Counted from the stretch's first letter, positions 39,570 to 51,242 are shown. The stretch is 64,000 bases of DNA from Rhynochetos jubatus (GCA_027574665.1 CM050652.1:36475631-36539630), one strand, 5' to 3'. Notes: a model not told the origin generated them from the letters alone. Made by a program: numbers and translations.

Positions 39570-39840
39570 GAGGAAAACCGGGGGAGGCAGCGGCAGAGTC
39601 CCCGAGCCCCTGCCCGCCCTGAAGCCTGTGCTGGCAGGCGGCAGCATGGCGCAGGCCGCGCGCGCAGCCGCGAGGCGCTCAGTCTTGGGGCTGGCGCTCG
39701 TAAAAATGTCACCCAAGCACTTCCACTGTGAAAGACTCTTTTATCTTCCCTTCCCGCAGCCTCCTTTCCAGTGGGTACGCAGGGCCGGGCCCGACGGCTG
39801 CCGCTCGGCCTTCCCGCATGGCTGGGCCCTAATGAGGTGT
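39570..39840. promoter_or_regulatory. CpG island inside HMGA2 intron 4
   Basis: About two dozen CpG dinucleotides fall in roughly 250 bp, in a GC-rich block containing an alternating CGCGCGCG run near 39657-39664, while the surrounding intron is AT-rich and CpG-poor. CpG islands in birds usually mark promoters or polycomb-bound regulatory DNA. The block contains ATG at 39646 in a strong Kozak setting (cagcATGG) with an open frame to 39918, and an acceptor-like site at 39759. No TATA box is obvious. It could be an alternative promoter, a non-coding RNA start on either strand, or an orphan island. Nothing here proves transcription. Confidence 0.6.
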
Positions 39841-41642
39841 GTGCGGCTCTTGGCTGCAGGTTTTCAATCTCTTTTGTATTACTTCAAAGCTGCTTCTCCA
39901 AGGTTCAGACAAGTTTGATCACTTGGCAGAATCTCTCAGCTGGGATTCAAAAGGGAAGACGCTTGATTTTATTATTTATCATTACAGATAGATAGCAGTT
40001 CCCAAATGGCAGTTGCCAGTGGCTCCGTGGACTGAGCTGTAATGATTTTTTAAGTGATAAAGGATTGGAGGTGAATAACTTCTGGCAGTTGCTTCCTGTC
40101 TGTAACAAGCAGTCATTTTTTAGCAGGGGGGAAGGAGAATAGAAATCTAACAGGCCTCACTTTATTCTCCTTTTCGTGTTCTAAAATAGCAGGGGGGCAA
40201 AAGGTAAACGATGTGGGTATGACCTCCATTTCAAAGCCTGTCCTAGCGTTCCTCTCCCTACTCCATTCTAGGAGACCTTCACCACAGTCCTTCCTCTGTC
40301 ACTCAACATAAAATACACACAGAAATCACTGCTGTTCCAAGTACCGCATGGGCTGTAGACAAGCCTGAGGATTTTTTTGGTGTCCACTTTTTTTTTACTG
40401 TTTCACTTAATTAGGGACATACATATTAGTGTTTAGAGACTATTATTAGAGCCTCTGCTTGCCTTACACTCCAGGCTGAATTTTGGCTCTGGAGTGTGGT
40501 GTGCTGTGTGAATGCGGAGCAGTTTACCACTCCTCCGGTTTACAGCCTCCACAAGAGGTTTCTAAGAGCAGCTTCTCAAAGTTGGGGTTAGTCCAGCTCG
40601 GTTGTGTATGTTCCTAACAGCACCGCTGCTTTCTTTTCCTTAATATTTTACTTCCTTCCCACCAGAACTGTTTACATCTTGTAGGGTTGAAGCTCTCCAA
40701 GACAAAATGCGTCTCTGTCAGTGTTATCACGGAACCCGCAATTGCTTTAAGCACTATTTTCGCTTTAGGTCTGTGCTTTGCAGACTTTAAATGGTGCTTC
40801 CTGCAGAATTCTTCTGACCGGTACAGAGATTTTGCTGGAGATTTTCACTCTTCTTTTAATCACATGGGGAACAGATTTTTTTCAAAGTCTTTTGACCTGC
40901 TTAGGTCAAAAAGGCACTTGCTACAGTCAGATGCCAAAATGCGTTTAAGAAATCTGGCCTGACGTAATTTAGATAGCCGAGTCTCAATTTCAAAAGGCTT
41001 CAGCAGCGCAGGCATCAGCGCTGAGTGACCTGCTGCCTCGCAGAAATCTCGTTGGTGAGTTAACTTCAGTACTCCTCTAAAATCCGTCACAAAGGTGGGC
41101 ACATGGAACTGAGGTTCATTTAAGCACATCTGTAGGAGACACTGAAAGGCAGAGCCTGAGGCAGGTACTTTTTAGGGTATCTAAACAGTGGCCAGCTTAA
41201 TTCCTGTCTCTGGAAGTTCTTAGTGTGAGCCCTCCTGGATTTAAAAATCCTATGTCAGATAAACCGTTTCTCTTAAAGTAACCAGAGAGACTCATTATCA
41301 CTCCATTATATCAAACAGTTCTCCTAGTGGGAGATAAGCTAGGAGATATAGAAATGTTTTTGAATCCCCCTTAATCAAACAGGAAGAAGAGACTTGAATC
41401 TATGTTTAAAGAAGGCTGTTCTAACTTAAAGGGGAATGTTTGGTCCTGTCCTGTCCTGACGAAATCCTCCTGAGCATTGTCCTGGTCCCCTCCAGTTATC
41501 TGAGCCTGTTACTCAAGGACAAAAACTTTGCCAAGCCTTGTGAGACACTTCCTGCAGCAGAGGAAGGGGATCTATAGGAGTGGTTCCGTAGATGTGAAAG
41601 GATGGCAGCTCTCTCTGACCTCTACCTCTGTTGTTGGCCAGG

Positions 41643-41672
41643 GCCATGCTGACCAGCGCCATGCTGACCAGC
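41643..41672 (+). repeat. 15-bp perfect tandem duplication
   Basis: GCCATGCTGACCAGC is present twice back to back in intron 4. Confidence 0.9.
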
Positions 41673-44600
41673 AGCTGAGTCCCAGCGCAGCTCCAGAAAC
41701 TTCACTGTGGCGGCCCCAACTAGTTTGCTTCCCCCAACAGCTGGGGAAGTGGATTATCCGGTAATCCCCATGAGCAGCCTTTTTGCTAGTCAAGCAGTGT
41801 TGTTCCAGCAGTGAAAGGAGAGGACACCCTTAATTTGCTTATCAGCTGTGCAACTCAAAAGCCACAGACTGGTCACCTGCAGGACAGCATTAGTGTTTTG
41901 CTTTATTCTCTGCTCCCTTTCCATCCCTCAGAGAATATTTGATTATTTATATAAAAGTGGAGTGACTTCCAACAGAAGCAAGATGCATCCTCTGTATACA
42001 GCAGCTTGGTGGGTAGGCTTCTTCCTAGAAGGTAGAAAACCCAGCTTGACGTATCTGCTTCAAATCAGAGAACATGGGGATTTCAAAACAAGTCGGCACG
42101 TGAGTTTCCAAACCAGTGCTGTTATGTACATGCACACTCAAAAGTGTTATTCTTGCTGCCTGTTGTGTATTGCCTTCCTGAGTGCGGAAACTTTGAGGAC
42201 ATCTCCAAGTCAAAATGGTCTTTAAGACACTTGTCAGCCCTTAGGCTGCTCTCAGGAGCATTAGGCAGCTCTGCACATGCCCAGTAGCATGCACTTGAGC
42301 ATTCGGAAAATTAAGTGGCAGCTCAACAAGGCTGCTTGCTGTTATCCAAATATTGGACTCACACTGTGGATAAGTCTGTAATATTTTGAAGGCAAAAATC
42401 CTTAGGTGACAAGGGGACCATTAGAGGCTAAGTCCATAGGGACTTCAACATTTAAAGCAAGACTCTTGGTTTCCACTCCTTAAATCTCAGCCCAGACCTG
42501 CACCCATCAGCTGACACCTCTCTATTTGTCTTTCTGTTTATGTTTAATGTCATGGAAGTACAGAGAGTTTTGCTTCCTTGGGCAGGATCTGCCTGCTCAC
42601 TACCCCTAGGGCTGTCCCATGCCTCAGTCAATGATTGTAGAAACAGTGCTGGGAGAGGGCAAGGGGTCTCAGAACTGCTCTGTAGGCAGCGGTTTTAACT
42701 GTGCTTTTAGCCACCAGGCTAGAGAAGTTGTGCTCCTTCTTGCATGCCAGGAGTGGCAGTGCACAGAATTTGCTTCCTTGTGGGCTTATTGACTTAGATG
42801 TATGTGGATATGGAGTTTCTGTATTGAAGTAATTTCCTTAGATGCCCTTCTTAAAAACATGCCTTAATCCAGCAGTAAGAAGAGTTGTGTGGCCTTTCTG
42901 TATAAAGTCATGGTGATCTCTTCTGCCCTAATAAATCCTTTCATTGTGATGTGTGAAGTAAATACCTGCAACAGCTTGATCTCTGAATCCAGCTTCTGAA
43001 ATTAAATCTTGCCTTACTGCGGAATGACAGCTGTCACTAAGCTTGCCAGTGACTTTGCAGGGGGTGAAGCAGCTCAAAGCAGCAGATCCCACTTTAAGCT
43101 TCAAGCAGAGCAGACGTACTCTGAGTGTCTGTTCATGCTGTAAGAAGTTCTAAAGCGGTCTGGTGCGTTGGCTGCAGAGCAGTTGGGAGGGCACTGTGTC
43201 TCAGCTGGGCACAGCCCAGGCCCCTGTGTCTGCAATAGGAGCCGCTGGCTTCAGGGACTTCTCTGAAAATATTAGCTTACATGCCAGGGGATTTCAGACA
43301 AGTTAGCAGCAGACAATGATCCACAGTTTGCAAGTTGCCCTTGTCAGCAGTTCTTTTTGACGTATCTATTCAAGCATACCCTCTCGGGCTTAGAAAGCAG
43401 CCAGCAAAATCTGTGCCAATAGCTAATACTTTGTTATAAAATAAAAGCTCTGACAAATTCAGAGGCTCCGTATGTAGCACTACTGTGATCCTGCAGTTCA
43501 TCTCACAGAATCGGTTCTGTTTTTTTAAATCTGTGGTTCAGAAATTCATGAGCAGAAGGTGAAGAAACTGAATTGCCAGATGAATTGCCAGTGAGTTTCT
43601 TGAGGCAAAGACAATTAATCTTGAAGTAGTTGTAAAGGAGCTTTGCCCCAGGGTATTAGAACAGAACAAACATCTTAACAATTCCAAACAGGTGCCCTTG
43701 TGCAGGTGGGGAGAATGCTCCTCTCAGACCCCAACAATTGTCTTATCATCAGGTTTTGTTGTGACCACTTTGTGGGGGTCCACCAAAAAAAGGAATGCAG
43801 AGGAGTTACAACTGAGCTTGTCTCTTCTTGAGGACGCCAGGATGCTACTGGCTGCTTGTACTGGCAGAAAAATAGCCCGCACCAACCAAGTGTGGATCAC
43901 CAAATGGAGGTCTTGGGTGCCAGGTAGAGCTATGTTTCACCCATGCAGGTTGTCATGGGAAGGAAGTCTTGGGAGCGTGGGGTGAGTCTGACCTGAAAAG
44001 ATGCAGTGTTTTAAATATGGTCATTTGTTAATGGATCGTAAAGGCCATAGCTCCATTCTGGATGGTGCCACCGCTGAGCTTTAGGAATTAGGTGCACGTG
44101 CTGTTGGTGGGGGGAATCACAGACACAGAGTAGGCAGGCATGACACAGGTGACCAGCACCCTTCTGGCTTGGCTGCTGGATGCCAGATGAAGCACCCAGG
44201 GCATCTGAAGCAACTCCAGGCTTCTATCTTCAGGCAACCAGGCCCCACCAAGCATGTAATATTTTGAAATTGTGTGTTGGGCAAGTCCAGATAGGCACAC
44301 TGACTGAAGATGGCACTTCTAACTGAAGCCTGCTGTCCTGCCTCCTGGTCCTTTTTGTTACCTTCGCCACTGTTACATCAGGGCTAACAGCAGTGGTGCC
44401 AGCCCCCTCACAGAGTAGCCCGTCTCAGGGCAGATACCTGGTGTGAACCATTGGGAAACATCTGTCCTTTCTCTCCCACTGGGACCCAACACCAGTGAGT
44501 GGTGAGGGGTCTGAAGTGTTTCCAAGTCCAGTGTACACATCTGCCAGCCGCTTGCCAGTGACACCTCTCAAGAACAGACCTGTTAAACATTTGTGCACAT

Positions 44601-45844
44601 CAAAGATTTGGACAAAGCTTTCTTGGTGCTCCTTTTTTGGGAGACAGCAGCTCCACATCACTCCCGCTGGGTGGGGCAGTTATAGCAATTAAGGGTGGAA
44701 ACAGCTCAGGGTTGCAGTTGGTCATGCAGTATCATGCTGTTACTCAGGTTAAACATACCCACGCATGGGACAACCAAGGACAGGACGTGCCACGTAAAAC
44801 TGCCTCTGTGGCACATCCCTGTGTCCGGCAGCCCCTGAGGATACGTGTATGTGGGGCACATGGATGCGCAGGATATTGTCTTAGCAGCAGGGAGTAAAAC
44901 CTGAGCCATGCATTATTTACCCTGCCCTTCAGGTGCGTGTCCTGTTCACCCTGAGGTCTGCGTGGCTGAGGTTTCCCTGTTATCCAGATCTGACCTGGTT
45001 AGTTGGAGGCTTTCTCAGGTTACTTGTTGCAGGCTGCTAGCCCAGCCTGTTGTGAGCTTGCTGCAGCAGAAAACAAATAACCAGCGGAGTAGCTGTTCAA
45101 GGCAAAACTGGGTCGATGAACATTTATGCTCAATTAACACATGTCACCATTCTGTCTCCACAACTACAGTGAATGCACCTAAAAAGTGAGAACAACCTGA
45201 ATTAAGGCTGCCATGTAACCTGAAACTTTTGCTTCTTGGCTGAGCGCTTCCTGTGGTGGTGTTCCTGAATTTATGCTCTGCATGGCTATCACGCTGTGAC
45301 CGAGTGACTTGGATTTCTAAAGTCTCTTCAACTTGATCGGAAGCACATCTGGACTTACAAAGTATTTCATTCCAGCCCCGGGTCCTCCTTTGACTTTTGA
45401 CGCAGGGATTGATCCTATGATACATGGCTATGTCATTGACCTGGATGGGTCTATGGGGACTTGTAAGTGCCTGGAGGGTGCCAACTGGTGGGAAAGCATC
45501 CTTTCCCTGAGGTGCCCAGCATCCAGACGTGCCACACTGTGCACTTAAGTGACTCTCTGGGTGAACCAGTACAGAGCTGGTTTGCAGCTTCTAGGGGGTG
45601 CACAGTTTTCAGAACGCTTGCCACCCTCCATCTTTTGGGGAAAAGTGAGTGTGTGTGCTGCACATGCAGAGGGTGGCTTGGAGGTCCCAGCTGCACACCC
45701 TTCTGACATTTGCAACCATTTTTTCACCAGTGCAAGAAATCCAGCTCTGTTCCCATGTTATACATCTGCACTTTCTCTTTCAGAACCTCTACTTGCTTCT
45801 TCCTTTGGGTCCCTCCATGCATATATGTCTGATTTGTATTATCC

Positions 45845-45898
45845 CTTTGTTTGAATTGTAAGCACTTCAGAGCAGCAATCATGTCTCCATCTGTGTCT
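45845..45898 (+). repeat. Possible L2/MIR-like fossil
   Basis: tttgaattgtaagcacttca followed by gagcagcaatcatgtctcc and ctgtgtcttg resembles the 3' end of old L2-type elements (gaatgtaagctcc.tgagggcagggac...tctgt). Only about 50 bases align by eye. Confidence 0.4.
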
Positions 45899-47292
45899 TG
45901 AGAAGGGACTTACATGATAGCTTGGCTTAAAACCACCCATCTGTAACTGAGCTATCTTAGGCTTTTGCAAGGAATGAACTTAATGAAGGAAAGTTTTCTT
46001 TTTGCTGTACAACTATCTGATCCCTTTGCCAGCTTTTCTTCATGAAAAAAAGTATTTCCTAAGACTGATGTGAATTTGAAGTCTGCCAGTCTCAAATATT
46101 TTTAATAATTATTTTGTTATATAAATACTTTGGGACAGTTAGCTTGATTTTTGGTTTCTCATTCTTCCAGGTACTATGGGTATGCACATTCACTTGTATA
46201 TATGCAGATGAGAGAAACTCATCCTTCATTACATGAGCATATATAGATGAAGGAAGAGCCTCTCATTCATTTTCTTGGTCACTGCACCAGGGACTACAAG
46301 GAAAAACATAATTGTGAGATTCACAGTAAAAATCACTAGAGTGGGCAACTCTTTTAACAGAAAGTAGGTCTCTATGGCTGCCCTGGCTGGGCTCTGACGT
46401 ATGGCCTTCTACATACGTTGCCTCTCTGCTATCCTTACCCCGTGATCGGAAGTCCACGTTCATGGAAAATGAGTCCGTCAGGTTTCAGTAGTCTCCTGAC
46501 AAGCCAAGTGTAAAACAAAGTGAGCAGCCGCTCCACACCCACACATGCTCGGCCGTCTTCTGGGAAATGATGATGCGAGGCTCAGGGCTGACTGCAGTGC
46601 TGTAAGGAATTAAGCACATGATAGTCATCAAATACCAAAACATGTCTACCTGTATTATGTTAAGAGCACAGAACCCACAGTCATAATTTTAAAGTGAAAT
46701 ACTTGGCTTGGAGGCAAAGACCGTGTTTGCCTTCATCATCCCAGTTTCTGAATTACCAAGGCTCAAACCAACAAATTTTGCACTGTCTCTCCACATGCAG
46801 CTGAAATTAGCCCTTCATTAGGTGCCTTGTAGATACTGTTTTTCTTCTTGACTGAAATGTTTTAACGGCCACAGTCCTGTTCTGCAGGGAAGGTAAACAG
46901 GGAAAATGCATTACGCCTTAGTGGGATTCGATGGGGTGTGAGTGCGGGTCCCCCAGTGCTTCCAGGGATGGGGTAAAATTCGCTTAACCATTTCATTTGT
47001 AGCAGCACTGTGAGTATAGCCCCGCTACAAGTGGACACGAGTTGTTGTGAGGAAGAAATTGTTCATCTGCATGATAGATCGGTGTCTTCTGGAATTTAAA
47101 TATTAATTGAAAAGTCAAGGTCAGAGGGCAGCTGACACTTGACTTCGCTCTCTCTCCTCCATCCACGGCTTTGATCATGCTACATCTTTCTTTCTGCCTG
47201 GTGCTCAAGAGAGTACCCCAGGGTCACGGCCTGTTTCCTTGTCAAGAGGTAAAAACCTACTGGCTTAAATATCTGAGGCCCGAGCTTTAGCA

Positions 47293-47322
47293 GGGGGTGG
47301 GGGTATGAAGGGAGGGGCGGGG
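47293..47322 (+). other. G-quadruplex motif upstream of exon 5
   Basis: Five G-runs of 3 to 5 (GGGGG T GGGGG TATGAA GGG A GGGG C GGGG), non-template strand, about 1.2 kb before the terminal exon. It could form in DNA or in the nascent intron RNA. Confidence 0.72.
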
Positions 47323-48490
47323 AGGCACGTTTGCTTCATGGTTTTCACATTTCCCACATAACCCAAAGCAGACTAAACAAAACCAGTGTGAAATCTCATG
47401 GCTTGATGCTGCTATGGTTATATTTTTTAAGCTGTCATCCATTCATTTATACTTATGTTTATTCCCTGGATTTACAGCTTTTTTTTGGTTGGGGTTTTTT
47501 TTTTCAGCCTTTTCTTGCGTGGAGGTTGAAACCTTTTGAAAGGGGATTGCAGCGAGCAGTGGCCTATGATGAAAGCCCAGGGTTTTTCCCTGGTGCCGCT
47601 CCTCCGCAGCAGTGTCACACATGGTAGCGTTTAGGAGCCCTTCACAGCTGAGGTGTTTCAAACACTAATGAATGGAAGTTTGGTCCTATACGGCGGGCAA
47701 GCTCTAAGGCATGCTTTGCTGAATGGCGTACTGTAGTGGCCTGGGAAAGGAAGAGAGTTATAAATTGTGTCAGTTAGCCACCCAGACAAAATGAAGCCAT
47801 GTGGAAAATCAAATCTATTAAAGTATGAAGACTGTTATAAGCTGTTTTAAGCTGGTCATTCTTAAAAGGTCTCAGTTGGCTGAGGGGGTAAATTCCTGTT
47901 CCTCCCAGATCTTTTTCACGTGCTGTCTCAGGCGATGATATGCAGGATTTGGCAAAAAACCACTTTTCACTGACAGCCCCTTTTATCAGAAATGTTTATT
48001 GCCCCCAGTTTACTGCCTGTGTCCTGAAAGGTACTGCACGTTCGTTAAACAAGCAGTGTAAGAGCACTGCGTTCGGGCAGGCTTGCTGGAGTCGAATGTG
48101 AAGGCAGCGGTGAGCTGGAGGAGGACAGCCGATGAGGAGGAGAAGGCTTCCCAGAACACCCGCTTAACATTGGTTACCTGCTCAAAAGGCTTTCCATTTT
48201 CCAGCAGCCCACAGCTGCTGGCTGTAAGAAGGCCATGATAGATCACAGCACAAATTACTTCGGCATGGCACCCCCAGGGAAGGCGGAAAGCCTGGCAAAC
48301 CAATGGGGGATGACTGGAGAGCAGAAGACCTCTCCCTCCTCCCCAAGGTAGCTTCTTGAGATGTCACAGCTGCTGTAAAGGCATTTTGTTAGCTCAGGAG
48401 GTGATTGTCAGCTGCGTGAGCGAAGAGTGAGGTGGCAGCCTAAGATGTGCAGCCACCACAGTATTTATTTTTTCTGTTTGTGTATTCTAG

Positions 48491-48538
48491 GAAGAGACTG
48501 AAGAAACGTCCTCACAGGAGTCTGCAGAGGAAGACTAG
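48491..48538 (+). CDS. HMGA2: HMGA2 terminal coding exon 5: acidic C-terminal tail and stop codon
   Basis: After a pyrimidine-rich acceptor (ttctgtttgtgtattctag) the sequence reads EETEETSSQESAEED followed by TAG. This is the acidic C-terminal tail of HMGA2, and I see no substitution relative to the mammalian protein as I remember it. It joins exon 4 in phase 0. The tail is not needed for DNA binding; it modulates protein contacts, and it contains S-x-x-E motifs of casein kinase 2 type. In human tumours, breaks in intron 3 separate the AT-hooks from this tail and from the let-7 sites just downstream. The coding part is only 48 bp and the rest of the exon is 3'UTR. Longer open frames overlapping this exon are out of frame with the gene and are coincidental. 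Confidence 0.97.
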   Translation, partial: EETEETSSQESAEED

Positions 48539-48558
48539 GAGACCACACCATGCAATTT

Positions 48559-48566
48559 CTACCTCA
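48559..48566 (+). promoter_or_regulatory. let-7 target site 1 (8mer)
   Basis: CTACCTCA is a full 8mer match to the let-7/miR-98 seed, lying 20 nt past the stop codon. It is the strongest site class in this 3'UTR. let-7 repression of HMGA2 is well established in mammals; activity here is inferred. Confidence 0.85.
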
Positions 48567-49467
48567 TCAGCAGTTGGGTCTTTTGAAGGGAGAAGACACT
48601 GCCTTGACCACTTATTTTCTATTGCCATGGTCTTTCCACTTTTGCCTGGGGGGAAAAAAAAAATCACATAACCTTGAAAAGGATTTGACTAATCATCTTT
48701 GTAATCCCTTCACAGTCCCAGGTTTAGTGAAAAACTGCTGTAACACAAAGGGGACACAGATTAACGATGCAACATTTTAATACTGTTTTCTTTTTTCTTA
48801 ACCTACTAATAGTTTGTTTGAGCTGCTAAGTAAGGGTGAATGGGTCAAGAAGAGCTCTGAATCAGGTTTATGTCATTCACTGCACTGCATATAAACAAGG
48901 AACTTGTAACATAGTCATTGTAAAGGGCATTGAAATAGGAAAGGCTGGGTGTGTAACACTAAAGCCTTGCAACACTTCCAGCAACCCACTCCCTACTTAG
49001 TGAACTCCCTGTTTTAGAACACCAAAGATAAGGGATAGATACTACTCTCTTTTTTTTTTTTTTTTTGTAACCTTCTTGTAGACTTGTACTTGATTGGTTT
49101 CGGTTTGGGTTTTTGTTTTCTTTTTTAAGACTTACTGTTATTTCAGGAAAAAAATTGAAAGCTGATCTTTCACTTCATTCAGCTGGTAATCGGAAGAAAG
49201 AAATCAACACGAAAAAGGTACTTACATTTTGCAAAAGGGAAGAAGACAAAGATACGTTGTATAATTATAGATACAAACATATCAGCAGAAGTAGTAGTAA
49301 ACAAAACGAACAGCCCTCACCTTCTGGACAATAGAAAGCCAGACGGAGTCAGCTTTCTGTAGAGCCAGGCGTTTTCTGTGGAAACAAAAATGACTGGCAT
49401 CAAACAGTCTTATGCCATTAATGACTAAGTCTTTATTGAGAAAAGTGTTTTAAAACATACAGAAAGG

Positions 49468-49474
49468 TACCTCA
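49468..49474 (+). promoter_or_regulatory. let-7 target site 2 (7mer-A1)
   Basis: TACCTCA complements let-7 seed positions 2-7 with an A opposite position 1. Flanking bases are A-rich, which favours accessibility. Confidence 0.7.
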
Positions 49475-49619
49475 AAATTAATTGTGAATTTATCCAAACA
49501 AAAATAATCCATACATTTTGCTTAGTTTCGACTAATTCCACCCATCTCATACCAGTATTTCAAAAGGATTTAATCTCTCCTCATTACTCATCAGTCATGA
49601 TGTAAGAACCAACACCATG

Positions 49620-49626
49620 TACCTCA
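49620..49626 (+). promoter_or_regulatory. let-7 target site 3 (7mer-A1)
   Basis: TACCTCA, 152 nt after site 2, is the same site class. It is part of a cluster of three sites within about 300 nt. Confidence 0.7.
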
Positions 49627-49768
49627 GCTAAGCTTGTGCATTACTTTAAGCAATGTATTTTGACATAGGATGGTTCACTGAGCACCTCTGTGCCAGTGGC
49701 ATTTCTCCATCTTTTCATTTGAAGCAGCACTTTTAGCACCAGATGCAATATTACCCCACTATTCAATA

Positions 49769-49775
49769 CTACCTC
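49769..49775 (+). promoter_or_regulatory. let-7 target site 4 (7mer-m8)
   Basis: CTACCTC matches let-7 seed positions 2-8 and is followed by T rather than A. Confidence 0.75.
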
Positions 49776-50166
49776 TGATTTTTACAATTAACTCAACAAT
49801 TCAACTGATAAATACATGCTGCTATACACATTAAATGCAGGAAATTTTTACTGGGTAGATAATCATGAGTATCTGCATTTTCCCCTTATTTCTACTTCAA
49901 CACTTAACTGCAGTTAAGGAAGCAATATCTTTATTGTGTTTCAGCATGACTATGTATTTTTCTTTCTCTTGGTTTGTTTTTGTTTTGGTTTTTTTTTTAA
50001 TGTACTTACCCTATTCTCTGCTAGACCTCTGTGTAATGTACTGTTAACTTGAATATATTTTTGTACTGAATTGCTGATAGGTTTGTGAGGATAATTTTCT
50101 TCAATGACACTACATGACATAGAAAAAAATTTAGCTGCAATGTTTAAATGTTACTGTCCAAGTTTG

Positions 50167-50173
50167 TACCTCA
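50167..50173 (+). promoter_or_regulatory. let-7 target site 5 (7mer-A1)
   Basis: TACCTCA, 49 nt upstream of site 6. This is near the outer limit of the spacing at which paired miRNA sites tend to act cooperatively. Confidence 0.7.
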
Positions 50174-50215
50174 AATGAATTGTTTAAAGAAATGGACTAA
50201 TTGATTGACAAAGAC

Positions 50216-50222
50216 CTACCTC
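50216..50222 (+). promoter_or_regulatory. let-7 target site 6 (7mer-m8)
   Basis: CTACCTC followed by C. Together with site 5 it forms a close pair. Confidence 0.75.
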
Positions 50223-50599
50223 CAGACTTTAAACGGAATGAACTTGTTACTTTCAGCATTAGTTTTGAGACGTTTGAAACAGTTAGGACTGCAACTAATC
50301 CCTAATTCAAAACTATTTTTGTAAAATAACTTGTGGAAAATGAACACTTTTAAATTACTTTCGTATTAAAAAAAAAAAAAAAGAACAAAAAAAAACCTTC
50401 AAAGAAACTTGAAGCTTTGTAGGTGGGAAGCAACAAGCTCAGCTTTTGCATAATGCAATCACAAATATGTGTTTAAAAAAAAATAATTAGTAGATTGTAA
50501 GAAAATACTTGACAAGTATTTTCATGTATTTTACACAAATGTGATTTTGTAATATGTTTCAGCCAGATTTATTTTAAATGCTTCTTATGTAGAGGTTTT

Positions 50600-50700
50600 T
50601 TTATTCTCCTCTCTCTCACTTTTGTTATTCTTTCTCTCTCTCCCCTTCTATTTCGTTTTCTCTATTTCTGTTTTATTTCCCTTCTTCCTCTCTTTCCTAG
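50600..50700 (+). other. Long pyrimidine tract ending in an AG inside the 3'UTR
   Basis: About 100 nt that is overwhelmingly C and T, rich in tctctc and ttctttc blocks, ending in ttcctag. It could bind PTB-type proteins in the mRNA, and it is also formally a very strong 3' splice site. Function is not established. Confidence 0.6.
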
Positions 50701-50978
50701 CCAGTGCTTTGTACCATTGTATTAATATCTGGGCCAGGGGTAGTTTCTCAGGAAGGCGTCTGTTGGTATGGCTTTAGTACCGAGCCAAATGCAATTAAAG
50801 ATAACTACTTACTGGCTTCTTCCAAGAGGCAGTGTCAAGAAATGCGGACCTCCTCGAAAGCCCGCAGAGGGTTCAGTGACTGAAATCGCTGAGAAAGAGC
50901 TGATTGGAGTATTACAACTAGACACGTTAAGTGAAAGAGAAATAATCCTAGCTATACAGTAGCTCTAACAGGCCAAAT

Positions 50979-51045
50979 CCAGTGGCACTTGAAGGCAGTA
51001 GAAAGAATTCTGCTGACTTCAGAGGGCATCGAATCAAGCCTTAGC
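50979..51045. repeat. Fossil palindromic interspersed repeat within the HMGA2 3'UTR
   Basis: The stretch aligns by eye with an old amniote palindromic repeat whose core reads like ccattgaagtcaatgg...cccattgacttcaatggg. In particular ctgctgacttcagaggg and the flanking caaatccagtgg and gaatcaagcc fit. It still folds into a hairpin (50989-51001 with 51010-51022). The family name is not certain and the assignment is from memory of the pattern. Confidence 0.42.
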
Positions 51046-51222
51046 AAGTCCCTTCTGGGGTTTGGGGGTGGGTTTTTTGCATTTTTTAAAACCACAGTAT
51101 TCAGTGGATGACACAGTAATAGTTGCTGGGTGTGTGTCACACTTCCACCTCCGAGAGACTTATCACTCTGATTAACTGAATCTTGTATTTTCTATATATT
51201 GTAGTACAATCAAAACACATTA

Positions 51223-51229
51223 CTACCTC
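51223..51229 (+). promoter_or_regulatory. let-7 target site 7 (7mer-m8)
   Basis: CTACCTC followed by T, in the distal 3'UTR and 20 nt (start to start) before site 8. Confidence 0.75.
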
Positions 51230-51242
51230 TTAGGGCCTACTA

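Larger units (their letters stand above)
27567..48490 (+). other. HMGA2: HMGA2 intron 4 (20,924 bp, complete)
   Basis: It runs from the gtaagaaa donor after exon 4 to the ttctag acceptor of exon 5, in phase 0. It holds one young CR1 copy, two CpG-rich patches, two G-quadruplex motifs and short duplications, all listed separately. In the stretches 27600-31630, 31860-36050, 36620-38380, 39930-45830, 45900-47280 and 47330-48450 I see only unique AT-moderate sequence and short chance open frames, apart from the 15-bp and 12-bp tandem duplications at 41643-41672 and about 43570. Confidence 0.9.

Noticed and set aside
39317..39712. 131-codon open frame on the minus strand across the CpG island
   Set aside because: Arginine/alanine/proline-rich N-terminus simply reflects GC-rich DNA, and the remainder is patternless.
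50768..50962. 64-codon open frame inside the HMGA2 3'UTR
   Set aside because: It is far downstream of the stop, lacks any family resemblance, and short open frames are expected in 3 kb of UTR.
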